A DNA stretch of 7,738 nucleotides, taken from Acidobacteriota bacterium. Its GTDB lineage: Bacteria; Acidobacteriota; Terriglobia; Bryobacterales; JACQDG01. Made by a program: the position numbers and the translations under genes. The notes beneath the pieces were generated by a model, which searched no databases, was not told where the DNA came from, and saw nothing but the letters and a program-made list of their open reading frames with translations. Below, piece after piece: positions 1-6,725 of this stretch. The DNA lies in NCBI GenBank assembly GCA_016201185.1, contig JACQDG010000235.1, forward strand, positions 1-7,738, in the 5' to 3' direction. The stretch's first letter is position 1, and each line of letters opens with the position of its first letter.

Positions 1-1
1 C

Positions 2-559
2 GAGGCCCAGTTCAAGGCCGGCGGCGGCGAGCCGGGCTGGGAATTCGAGTTCAGCCTGGAAGCCAGCCTGCCGGGCTTTGAGATTCGGGACCGCTACCGC
101 TCCCTCGCCGATGGACAGCTTTGCTCTGAGCAGTTGGACAAAGAGTCGGTTCACGGCTCCCGCAAGGCGCGCGAGACGGTGACCTGCGACCGGCAGAAAC
201 ACGTGGCGACGCGGCAGACCCTGGGCGGCGGCAAGAGCGAAGTCTCTGTCCCGGATTGTGTCAAGGACGGGCTGAGCTTCATTTATTTCCTTCGCCGGGA
301 GCTGGCCTCCGGACGGATGCCGCCGGCGCAGACCGTGATTTTCGGGGCGCCCTACGAGGTGACCGCCAGCTATGCCGACTCCCCACAGATCGAGGTGGGG
401 GGCGTGAGGCAGGCGGCCGACCGGATCGTGGTGTCGTTTCGCGGGCCCGCCTCCAGCCAGACTTTCGAGATTTATTTCGGCCGTGACCCTGCCCGCACTC
501 CACTCGAGGTGCGCGCGCCTTTTCCCCTTGGGACCTTCGCGCTGGAACTGGTGCGCTGA
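2..559 (+). CDS. DUF3108-family envelope protein, C-terminal part (5' end beyond window)
   Basis: The reading frame is open from the first complete codon at position 2 to a TGA at 557-559, giving 185 residues with no convincing start, so the gene begins upstream of the window. A TTG at 134 is in frame, but coding-like sequence continues upstream of it, so it is not the likely start. The C-terminal half fits the DUF3108 pattern: a VPDCVKDGLSFIYFLR segment (the family has a similar 'D-LS-YYLR' helix), then beta-strand-rich sequence, then a RDPARTPLEVRAPFPLGTF segment matching the family's closing 'D-R-P-I-lP-G' strand pair. DUF3108 proteins are typically exported or envelope proteins of unknown molecular function with a lipocalin- or LolA-like beta fold. 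The signal peptide expected for that location would be outside the window. The gene ends 5 nt before the glycosyltransferase gene, so the two are probably co-transcribed. The family call is from motif resemblance only. Confidence 0.75.
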   Translation, partial: EAQFKAGGGEPGWEFEFSLEASLPGFEIRDRYRSLADGQLCSEQLDKESVHGSRKARETVTCDRQKHVATRQTLGGGKSEVSVPDCVKDGLSFIYFLRRELASGRMPPAQTVIFGAPYEVTASYADSPQIEVGGVRQAADRIVVSFRGPASSQTFEIYFGRDPARTPLEVRAPFPLGTFALELVR

Positions 560-564
560 GTCCT

Positions 565-2616
565 ATGCGCATGGCCTGTTTTACCCCCCTGCCTCCCAGG
601 AAAAGCGGGATCGCTGATTACTCCGCGGCGCTCCTGGCCCGGCTGGCCGAGCGGGTCGAGGTGGAAGCCTTCGTCGAAGACTCGCCGGCAGAAGCGCCCG
701 GCTGGCGCGTCCGACATTGGCGCGAGTACCGGCGGGAGCAGTTTGATGTCACCCTCTACCAGGTCGGTAATAATCCAGATCATTCCTTCCTTTATCCGAT
801 CGCGCTGGAGCAACCGGGCGTAGTCGTGCTGCATGAGTTCAATCTGCACCACCTGCTAGCCGATGTGACCATCCGGCGGGGCGACTGGGACGGATATTTG
901 CGCGAGGTAGAGTACAACGGCGGGCCGGAGGCGGTGGCCTACGCCCGGCGCGTGAGGGCTCTGGAGGTCGGCCCTGACTACGAAAAAGTGGCTATGAACC
1001 GGCGACTGCTCGAGAAAAGCCGGGCCTTGATCGTGCACAGCCATTTTATGGAGGCGCAAGTGCGCAGCGCCGGCTTTACTGGTCCGGTGGCGGTGATTCC
1101 GCACGGCACGTCCATGGCGGAGGAGCCACTTCGGCGGCGAGCGGCGCGGCGGTTCCAACTCGGCGTGGAAGAAACCGCGCCGCTGATCGGAATCTTCGGC
1201 TTTCTGAAACCTTACAAACGGATTGCCGAGGCGCTGCGGGCATTTCAGAGGCTGGTCCGCGTGGAGCCGCGGGCGCGGATGATCCTGGTGGGAGAGGAGC
1301 ACCCGGACTATCCCGTGCGGCGGCTGATCTCGAGCCTGGACCTGGAGCCCCATGTTCGCCTGCCCGGCTATGTGCCCCTCGATGAATTCGAGGAATACCT
1401 CGCTGCCGTGGATATATGTTTGAATCTGAGGTATCCGACCGTGGGGGAAAGTTCGGGAAGCCTGCTGCGAGCGCTGGGGATGGGGCGGGCGGTGGTCGTT
1501 TCTGATGTGGGTTCGTTTGCCGAGTTGCCGGATGACGTGTGCCTGAAAGCGCCAGTAGGGGAAGGGGAGGTGGACTGCCTCTTCGAGTACTTGAACCTGG
1601 TGGTGAGCCGCAAAGAGGTGGCGCGGGAGCTGGGGGAAAGGGCCCGGACTTATGTGGCCAACCACTGCACCTGGGAGCGCGTGGCGGCGCAGTATGCTGA
1701 ATTCTTGCAGGCCATGGCCGAAGGCAGAGCCCAGGGGGCCGTGTGGCCGGAGCCCGCGCGGCCGGCGGAACCGGCGGCGATTCCAGGCCCGGAGGCTGCT
1801 CCGGCCCCTTCCACTCATGCCTGGGCCGAGTACATTCTGGGATACGCCTCCGGCTCGTTCCAAATGCTCGAATACGCGCGCACCCACCTGAGCCGGCTGG
1901 TGCGGACGCTCGAGATTACCCCGCGCGGCACGGCGGAAGACCGCATTTTGGAGATGGGCTCGTACTTGCAGATCACGCCGGCCCTGCACTACCTGCTAGG
2001 GTACGGAGAAGTGCGCGGCTGCTACATGGGCCCGGCGGGAAAAGTAGAGCATCGCGAGGCACAGTCCACAAGCGGCGAGCGGTTTTCCTGCGAGGTTGAT
2101 CTTTTCGACGCCGAGCGCGATCCCTTCCCTTATCCCGACGGCTGGTTCGCGACCGTCCTATGCTGCGAGCTGATCGAGCACCTGGCCACTGACCCGATGC
2201 ACACAATGAGCGAGATCAACCGCATCGTGCGGCCCGGCGGCACGCTGGTCCTGACCACGCCCAACATTTGCAGCCTGCGGGCCATCGCGGCCATCCTGCT
2301 CGGCTATCATCCGGGGCTGTTTCCCCACTACATCCGCCCGTCGGCGAATGGAACGATCGATCCGCGGCACGCCAGGGAATATGCGCCCCGGGAGGTCGCC
2401 TTGCTGCTCGAGCAGGCGGGTTTTGAGGTGACGCTGCTGGAGACAGGGCCGTTCCTGGCCGAGCCGAGCGCGGCGGGAGAATGGGTCCTGCACCTGATCG
2501 AGCGCTACCAACTGGCCAAGGACCTGCGCGGCGAGGGAGTCTACGCGGTGGGGCGGAAAGTGTCGCCCGTGAAATGCCGCTATCCCTCTGAGCTGTACGC
2601 CGGAGGCGAAGGATGA
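565..2616 (+). CDS. Fusion protein: GT4-type glycosyltransferase + SAM-dependent methyltransferase
   Basis: This 683-residue protein has two enzymatic domains. Residues ~1-385 are a GT-B glycosyltransferase of the GT4 type. The N-terminal Rossmann half opens with FTPLPPRKSGIADYS (residues 6-20, the glycine loop of this subfamily), continues with a YQVGNN...H segment, and crosses to the second half at VIPHGTS. The donor-binding half carries GFLKPYKR (212-219) and RYPTVGESSGS followed by SDVGSFAELPD. A Pro/Ala/Glu-rich linker spans about residues 395-416. Residues ~420-683 are a class I methyltransferase: motif I region ILEMGSYLQ (E463, G465), the acidic post-motif DPFPYPDGWF (519-528), CCELIEHL (533-540), then a RPGGTLVLTTPN strand, ending with the GRK...RYP...LY tail seen in methyltransferases of polysaccharide clusters. 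It probably acts in the cytoplasm on a lipid-linked glycan, adding a sugar and methylating it or a neighbouring residue; this is inferred from the adjacent Wzm/Wzt genes. The ATG at 565 follows the previous stop by 5 nt and has no strong Shine-Dalgarno. An ATG at 571 is an alternative. Confidence 0.88.
   Translation: MRMACFTPLPPRKSGIADYSAALLARLAERVEVEAFVEDSPAEAPGWRVRHWREYRREQFDVTLYQVGNNPDHSFLYPIALEQPGVVVLHEFNLHHLLADVTIRRGDWDGYLREVEYNGGPEAVAYARRVRALEVGPDYEKVAMNRRLLEKSRALIVHSHFMEAQVRSAGFTGPVAVIPHGTSMAEEPLRRRAARRFQLGVEETAPLIGIFGFLKPYKRIAEALRAFQRLVRVEPRARMILVGEEHPDYPVRRLISSLDLEPHVRLPGYVPLDEFEEYLAAVDICLNLRYPTVGESSGSLLRALGMGRAVVVSDVGSFAELPDDVCLKAPVGEGEVDCLFEYLNLVVSRKEVARELGERARTYVANHCTWERVAAQYAEFLQAMAEGRAQGAVWPEPARPAEPAAIPGPEAAPAPSTHAWAEYILGYASGSFQMLEYARTHLSRLVRTLEITPRGTAEDRILEMGSYLQITPALHYLLGYGEVRGCYMGPAGKVEHREAQSTSGERFSCEVDLFDAERDPFPYPDGWFATVLCCELIEHLATDPMHTMSEINRIVRPGGTLVLTTPNICSLRAIAAILLGYHPGLFPHYIRPSANGTIDPRHAREYAPREVALLLEQAGFEVTLLETGPFLAEPSAAGEWVLHLIERYQLAKDLRGEGVYAVGRKVSPVKCRYPSELYAGGEG
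2602..2606 (+). promoter_or_regulatory. Ribosome binding site for the permease gene
   Basis: A GGAGG core lies 6 nt before the ATG at 2613, inside the last codons of the methyltransferase domain. It supports 2613 as the start of the permease, and so supports translation of the extra N-terminal domain, in preference to an internal start such as the ATG at 3099. Confidence 0.7.
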
Positions 2617-3842
2617 CCGCCCACTTTCAGGACGTGCGGGTGGCGGCGGGCGGAGCCGAGGGCAAAATTGAAGTGGCTTGCCAGCTCGAAAACACCGGCG
2701 GTGAGGTCTGGAGCCGGGCTGCGGGATACGCCTTCAGCTATCAGATCTTTGATCCCGTGACGGACACGCTGGTCGGGGAGGGCGCCCGCGCGGCGCCGGA
2801 GCGTGACGTGGCGCCGGGCCAGTCGGCAGAGTTTCATTTATCGGTTTCACTGCCGCCGGAAGCGGGGCGGTACCGGATTTTTGTATCGCCGATCAAAGAG
2901 GACCTGGCCTGGTTTTACGAGAAGGGCTCCCCGTTCTTGCTGATTGACTCGACCGTGAAGGACGGGAGGGCGAGCGTTGCGCGGCACCGGGTTGTCACCT
3001 TCGGCCGCGTCCGCTGGGAGAGGCTCGTCCGCAGCCTTGGTCGAGCCTTCTGGTATCCTTGGCGCTCCCTGATTCGCCACCGGTCGCTGATCCGCTCGAT
3101 GGTCGGGCGCGACATCGCCGGGCGCTACCGCGGCTCCTACGGCGGACTATTCTGGACCGTTATCCACCCGTTGCTGATGATGGTGACCTACTACTTCGTT
3201 TTTGGCATCGTGCTGCGGACGCGGTTCGGCAACGACGCCCGGCCGTCGAGCTTCGTGCTCTACTTTTTGGCGGGCATGCTGCCGTGGCTGGCGTTCAGCG
3301 AGGCGACGGGACGGTCGGCCGGGGTGATTCCGGAGTGCCGGACATTCGTCAAGAAGCTGGTTTTTCCGGTGGAAATTTTGCCGGTGAACGTGGCGGTGGC
3401 GGGCCTGGTGAGCGAGGCCTTCGGGGCGATGATCTTTGTGGGCGGGCTGGTGTATTTCGGGCGCCCATTCCCGGCGACGATGCTGTACCTGCCGCTGCTG
3501 GTCGTCCCGCAGATTCTGTTCACCCTGGGCCTGTGCTGGTTCCTGGCGGCGCTGGGGGTGTTTGTCCGCGATCTGGGGCAGATCCTCGGCTTTCTGCTTA
3601 CGATGTGGTTCTTCATCACGCCGATCTGTTACCCGGAGGCCTCGCTGCCGGCCGGGTGGCTGTGGCTGTTCGCACAGAACCCGCTATGCATATTGGTAAG
3701 AGGATACCGGGCGATCTTTCTGGAGGCGGCCGCGCCGGACTGGGGCGCGCTGGGGAAGCTGACGGCAGTCAGCGCTACGGTCTTTCTTGCAGGCCACGCC
3801 TGGTTTTACAAGCTGCGGCGGTCGTTCGCGGATTTGCTGTAA
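2613..3842 (+). CDS. wzm: Wzm-like ABC-2 polysaccharide export permease with an extra N-terminal beta-sandwich domain
   Basis: This 409-residue protein is the membrane part of an ABC exporter for a polysaccharide such as O-antigen or capsule. Residues ~145-409 are the ABC-2 permease: an amphipathic RHRSLIRSMVGRDIAGRYR segment, GGLFWTVIHPLL leading into the first membrane helix (~178-201), and further hydrophobic segments near 212-230, 256-282, 289-317, 322-340 and 380-400. The family hallmarks R319-D320 and TPICYP (336-341) are present. Wzm proteins are usually about 260-280 residues, so this one is some 130 residues longer at the N-terminus. The extension (~1-112) has no membrane helix and looks like an Ig-like beta sandwich: LENTGG..W (25-33), DVAPGQ (65-70), a P..AGRY strand (82-87) and a closing AWFYEKGSP (99-107). 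Such domains occur in other polysaccharide-cluster enzymes. Because the permease N-terminus is cytoplasmic in this family, the domain should face the cytoplasm. The gene overlaps the upstream gene by ATGA and has a good GGAGG; its TAA shares one base with the ATPase start. Confidence 0.88.
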   Translation: MTAHFQDVRVAAGGAEGKIEVACQLENTGGEVWSRAAGYAFSYQIFDPVTDTLVGEGARAAPERDVAPGQSAEFHLSVSLPPEAGRYRIFVSPIKEDLAWFYEKGSPFLLIDSTVKDGRASVARHRVVTFGRVRWERLVRSLGRAFWYPWRSLIRHRSLIRSMVGRDIAGRYRGSYGGLFWTVIHPLLMMVTYYFVFGIVLRTRFGNDARPSSFVLYFLAGMLPWLAFSEATGRSAGVIPECRTFVKKLVFPVEILPVNVAVAGLVSEAFGAMIFVGGLVYFGRPFPATMLYLPLLVVPQILFTLGLCWFLAALGVFVRDLGQILGFLLTMWFFITPICYPEASLPAGWLWLFAQNPLCILVRGYRAIFLEAAAPDWGALGKLTAVSATVFLAGHAWFYKLRRSFADLL

Positions 3843-5065
3843 TGCTGACCGTCCAGAACGTGTCCAAAATGTACCGGCTCTACCGGCGGCCTGCGGACCG
3901 GATCGTAGAGGCGGTGTCGCTGAACCGGGTGGCGCGGCACACGGATTTCTGGGCGCTCCAGGACATCAACCAGACGGTAGCGCGGGGGGAAACGCTGGGG
4001 ATTGTCGGGCCCAACGGGAGCGGCAAGAGCACGTTGCTGGGGATCATCTGCGGGGTGCTGGAGCCGACGCGGGGCCGGGTGGTGCGCCAAGGGCGGGTGG
4101 CGGCTCTGCTGGAGCTGGGGGCCGGCTTCAATCCCGAGTTTACCGGCCGGGAGAACGTCTACCTGAACGGCGAGATCCTGGGCCTGAGCCGCGCCGAGGT
4201 CGAGCGGGCCATGCCGGAGATCGAGCGCTTCGCCGAGATCGGGGAGTTTCTCGACCGGCCGGTGAAGACTTACTCCAGCGGCATGTATGTGCGGCTGGCG
4301 TTCTCGACCGCCATCAACGTCTCGCCTGACATTCTGGCGGTGGACGAAGCGCTGGCGGTGGGCGATGCGGTGTTCGCCAACCGCTGCGTGCGCAAGTTCG
4401 AGGAGATCAAGCGGCGCGGGGTGACGGTGGTGTTCGTCTCCCACGACCTGAGCCTGGTGAAGCTGATCTCGGACCGCGCCATTTTTCTGTTGAACGGGCG
4501 CATCGCGGCGGAGGGCGAGCCGAGCGACGTGATCAACCGCTATAACGGCATGGTGCTGGAACGGCAAAAAGCCTTCGCGGCGACGGAACTGGAGTTGCCT
4601 GCCGGCGTCCGTCCCCGTTACCGCCACGGGGACCGGCTCGCGGAAGTGTCGGGAGTGGAACTGCTCGGACGGGACAGTCGCGCGACCCGGGTCGTGGAGA
4701 GCGGCGAGGCGGTGACGGTGCGCGTCACGGCCCGGTTTCATGCGGATGAGGCCGATCCGATCCTGGGCATCATGATCCGCACGCGGATCGGGATGGACGT
4801 CTACGGCACTAACACGCTGCTGGAGAAGCTGCCGCTGGGCCCTTGCCGCGCAGGCGAAGCGATCGAGGTGGATTTCCAGTTTGAGTGCTGGCTGTCGCCG
4901 CAGGAGTATACTCTAACGGTCGCCACGCAGCATCCCGACGGCTCGAGCCACGACTGGCTGGATGAGGCCCTGGCCTTTACCGTGGTGGCCTCGCGGTTCA
5001 CGGCCGGGGTGGCGAACCTCCGCGCGCGCACAGCGGTACGGCGGGTCGAAAGAGTGACGACTTGA
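3842..5065 (+). CDS. wzt: Wzt-like ABC exporter ATPase with C-terminal carbohydrate-binding domain
   Basis: This 407-residue protein is the ATPase of the exporter whose permease is the preceding gene. The nucleotide-binding domain (~1-235) shows Walker A GPNGSGKST (56-64), the LLELGAGFNPEFTGREN stretch that replaces the usual Gln-containing Q-loop in the Wzt/TagH subfamily, signature YSSGM (144-148), Walker B ILAVDE (164-169) followed by ALAVGD, and the switch histidine in VSHD (H201). Residues ~245-407 match the Wzt C-terminal domain, a beta sandwich that in characterised systems recognises the modified non-reducing end of the glycan; YGTNT and a late SPQEYTLTVATQHPDG segment are typical. 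The domain implies export of a finished chain bearing a recognised terminal group, which fits the methyltransferase two genes upstream. The ATG at 3842 overlaps the permease stop by one base (TAATG). The same frame is open back to 3059, but that part is a shadow of the permease gene and resembles no ATPase. Confidence 0.95.
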   Translation: MLTVQNVSKMYRLYRRPADRIVEAVSLNRVARHTDFWALQDINQTVARGETLGIVGPNGSGKSTLLGIICGVLEPTRGRVVRQGRVAALLELGAGFNPEFTGRENVYLNGEILGLSRAEVERAMPEIERFAEIGEFLDRPVKTYSSGMYVRLAFSTAINVSPDILAVDEALAVGDAVFANRCVRKFEEIKRRGVTVVFVSHDLSLVKLISDRAIFLLNGRIAAEGEPSDVINRYNGMVLERQKAFAATELELPAGVRPRYRHGDRLAEVSGVELLGRDSRATRVVESGEAVTVRVTARFHADEADPILGIMIRTRIGMDVYGTNTLLEKLPLGPCRAGEAIEVDFQFECWLSPQEYTLTVATQHPDGSSHDWLDEALAFTVVASRFTAGVANLRARTAVRRVERVTT

Positions 5066-5334
5066 AGGCTCGAGCTGCGATCAAAGTGCAGCCGCGCGCG
5101 TCGAGGGACCGCGTGGCAGGCATGGTGGGCGAGGAATGGAAAGTGCTGTTGAGGGCCCCGGCGGTGGAGGGCAAGGCCAACCGGGCGTGCATCGAGTTTT
5201 TCTCGCGGGGGCTAAACGTGCCGCGATCGGCGGTCTCGATTGTGGCCGGCGAAAAAAGCCGGCATAAGCGAATCGAGATCGAGGGAGTGGCGCAGGAAGA
5301 GCTGGAGCGGTTCTTGCGGGGAGAGGCGGGCTGA
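5062..5334 (+). CDS. yggU: DUF167 / YggU-family small protein
   Basis: This 90-residue protein has the DUF167 (YggU) pattern across its length: an initial KVQPRASRDRV strand and turn, APAVEGKAN (32-40, the family's 'P-EGKAN' motif), then AGEKSRHK (62-69, matching 'G-x-x-S-R-x-K'). The length is normal for the family, which folds as a small alpha/beta protein of unknown biochemical role; it is widespread in bacteria and has eukaryotic relatives. The start is inferred to be TTG at 5062, overlapping the ATPase stop as TTGA. No ATG or GTG lies close upstream in this frame, and the KVQP strand begins only a few residues after the TTG. The Shine-Dalgarno is weak, so translation probably depends on coupling to the ATPase gene. 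Its presence after wzt is more likely operon packing than a role in export. Confidence 0.88.
   Translation: MKARAAIKVQPRASRDRVAGMVGEEWKVLLRAPAVEGKANRACIEFFSRGLNVPRSAVSIVAGEKSRHKRIEIEGVAQEELERFLRGEAG
5318..5326 (+). promoter_or_regulatory. Ribosome binding site for the symporter gene
   Basis: A purine-rich GGGGAGAGG lies 7 nt before the ATG at 5334, inside the end of the DUF167 gene. It is the strongest such site in the second half of the window and supports efficient initiation of the symporter even though its start overlaps the preceding stop (TGATG). Confidence 0.6.
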
Positions 5335-6725
5335 TGCTGTATGCCGCCGTACTGTTGGTCATCCTGGCCGCGCTGCTGGCGGTGGCGGTGTACAAGGTCC
5401 GCACGATCAAGAAGCGGGCGGATTTTCTGGTGGCGGGCCGCTCGCTCGGCTGGCCGGTGCTGGTCTTCACGCTGCTTTCGAGCTGGATCGGGGCGGGGAG
5501 CCTGTTTGCGGGCGGGGAAAACGCCTACAAGATCGGCTTTGCGGCGCTGTGGCAGCCGGCAGGAGGCTGGCTCGGCTTGCTGGTGATCGCGCTGATCGCC
5601 GGCCGCGCGCGGCGCTTCAGCCAGTTCACCGTGCCCGACCTGCTCGAGACCCGCTACAACGCCGCCGCCAGGGTGTTCGCCAGCATCGCCATCGTGGCTT
5701 CCTGCACCATGATCACCAGCTACCAGTTCAAGGCGGGCGGGGACGTGCTCCACCTGATCTTCCCGGAGCTGAGCCGGACCCGGGGGATGTATATCATCGC
5801 GGCGTTCGTCATCACGCTAACGGCGCTGGCGGGCATGGCCTCGGTGGCGTACGTGGATCTGGTGATCGGGCTGCTGGTAACGACGACGGCGCTGATCGCC
5901 ATGCCGGTGGCGATCGGGGGCGCGGGCGGATGGGCTGGAGTGCGCCAGGCGCTTCCGGCGGACCATTTCACGGTGTTCGGGTCGATCACGCCGGCCACGG
6001 CATGGGGCTATCTGCTTCCCACATTTCTACTGCTGGTAGGCAACCAGGGGATGTACCAGAAATTCTTTTCGGCCAAAAGCGAGCGGGACGCGCGGCTGGC
6101 GGTGTTTGGCTGGATTGCCGGGACGCTGGTGCTGGAGACGGTAATCATTGCCCTGGCGGTGGTGGGCAGCGCCAGGTTCCGGCTGGAGAACGCGCGCGAA
6201 ATCATTCCCACCACGGCCCGTCTGGGGCTGCCGCAAACGCTGGGGGCGATATTGCTGGGAGGCGTATTCGCCAAGGTCATCTCCACGGGGAATAACTACC
6301 TGTTTTCGCCTTCGAGCAACCTGATCCACGACATCTATGCCCGCTTCTTGCGGCCCGGCGCCGGCGAAAGGGAAGTGCTGTTCATCTCACGGGTGACGGT
6401 GGTGCTGCTGGGGGCCTTCGCACTGGCGCAGGCGGCGTACCTGGAGTCGATCCTGCGGGCCTCGCTTTACGCCTACACGGTGTACGGCGCGGCGGTGACG
6501 CCGGCGGTGATGGCGGTTTTCTTCTGGAAGCGGGCCACCACGGAGGGGGCGATCAGCTCGATCCTGCTGGGGACGATTCTGACCATCGTGTGGAACCTGG
6601 TCCCGGGATGGAAGGAGTGGGTGGAGCCGGTGTACCCGGCGCTGATCGCGTCTCTGGCGAGCCTGGTGGTGGTGAGCCTGCTGACCTCGGCCCCCGCGGA
6701 AGAAAAACTAAGAGCTTTCGTATGA
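5334..6725 (+). CDS. Sodium:solute symporter (SSS family)
   Basis: This 463-residue multi-spanning inner-membrane protein belongs to the SSS family (PutP/SGLT-like), which couples Na+ entry to uptake of a small solute such as an amino acid, sugar or carboxylate. The N-terminal hydrophobic helix (~1-22) is followed by the loop KKRADFLVAGRSLGW (26-40), the second helix with SSWIGAGSLFAG (49-60), and the family signature FTVPDLLETRYN (98-109). NQGMYQKFFSAKSERDAR (237-254) and the Na+-site helix ILLGGVFAKVISTGNNYLFSPSSNLIHDIY follow. In that helix S317 and T318 align with the Ser/Thr pair that binds Na+ in family members. The hydrophobic pattern fits 12-13 helices, and the protein is slightly shorter than PutP (about 500 residues). 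The substrate cannot be read from sequence. The ATGA overlap with a downstream Xaa-Pro-type peptidase hints at a peptide- or proline-related solute, but that is inference. Confidence 0.93.
   Translation: MLYAAVLLVILAALLAVAVYKVRTIKKRADFLVAGRSLGWPVLVFTLLSSWIGAGSLFAGGENAYKIGFAALWQPAGGWLGLLVIALIAGRARRFSQFTVPDLLETRYNAAARVFASIAIVASCTMITSYQFKAGGDVLHLIFPELSRTRGMYIIAAFVITLTALAGMASVAYVDLVIGLLVTTTALIAMPVAIGGAGGWAGVRQALPADHFTVFGSITPATAWGYLLPTFLLLVGNQGMYQKFFSAKSERDARLAVFGWIAGTLVLETVIIALAVVGSARFRLENAREIIPTTARLGLPQTLGAILLGGVFAKVISTGNNYLFSPSSNLIHDIYARFLRPGAGEREVLFISRVTVVLLGAFALAQAAYLESILRASLYAYTVYGAAVTPAVMAVFFWKRATTEGAISSILLGTILTIVWNLVPGWKEWVEPVYPALIASLASLVVVSLLTSAPAEEKLRAFV

Noticed and set aside
381..400. 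Inverted repeat CCCCAC...GTGGGG with an 8-nt loop
   Set aside because: It is short, lies inside the DUF3108 coding region and has no T-tract, so it is probably chance in GC-rich sequence.
1753..1812. Possible gene boundary or frameshift between the glycosyltransferase and methyltransferase domains
   Set aside because: The frame is continuous through a Pro/Ala-rich linker with no stop, and there is no start with a Shine-Dalgarno at the methyltransferase side, so a genuine fusion is the simpler reading.
856..1989. Long antisense open frame (377 codons) opposite the glycosyltransferase
   Set aside because: Its translation is rich in Arg, His, Pro and Gln with no recognisable motif, as expected from the opposite strand of a GC-rich gene; the sense frame has clear domain motifs.
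3059..3841. A 261-codon open frame running into the wzt ATPase frame, which would give a 668-residue ATPase
   Set aside because: It lies wholly inside the permease gene in another frame, its Arg/Gly/Ala-rich translation resembles no ATPase extension, and a well-placed ATG at 3842 starts exactly where Wzt homology begins.
3806..4741. Antisense open frame (311 codons) opposite wzt
   Set aside because: Low-complexity His/Arg/Gln-rich translation with no motifs; the sense strand holds a full set of ATPase motifs.
5245..5263. Hairpin GCCGGC-GAAAAAA-GCCGGC, considered as a terminator or RNA element
   Set aside because: The stem is only 6 bp, there is no T-tract after it, and it encodes the conserved AGEKSR motif of the DUF167 protein, which explains the sequence.
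5240..6295. Sense-strand open frame of 351 codons overlapping the DUF167 and symporter genes
   Set aside because: It is a Gly/Arg-rich shadow frame without membrane helices or motifs, while the overlapping frame has the SSS signatures.
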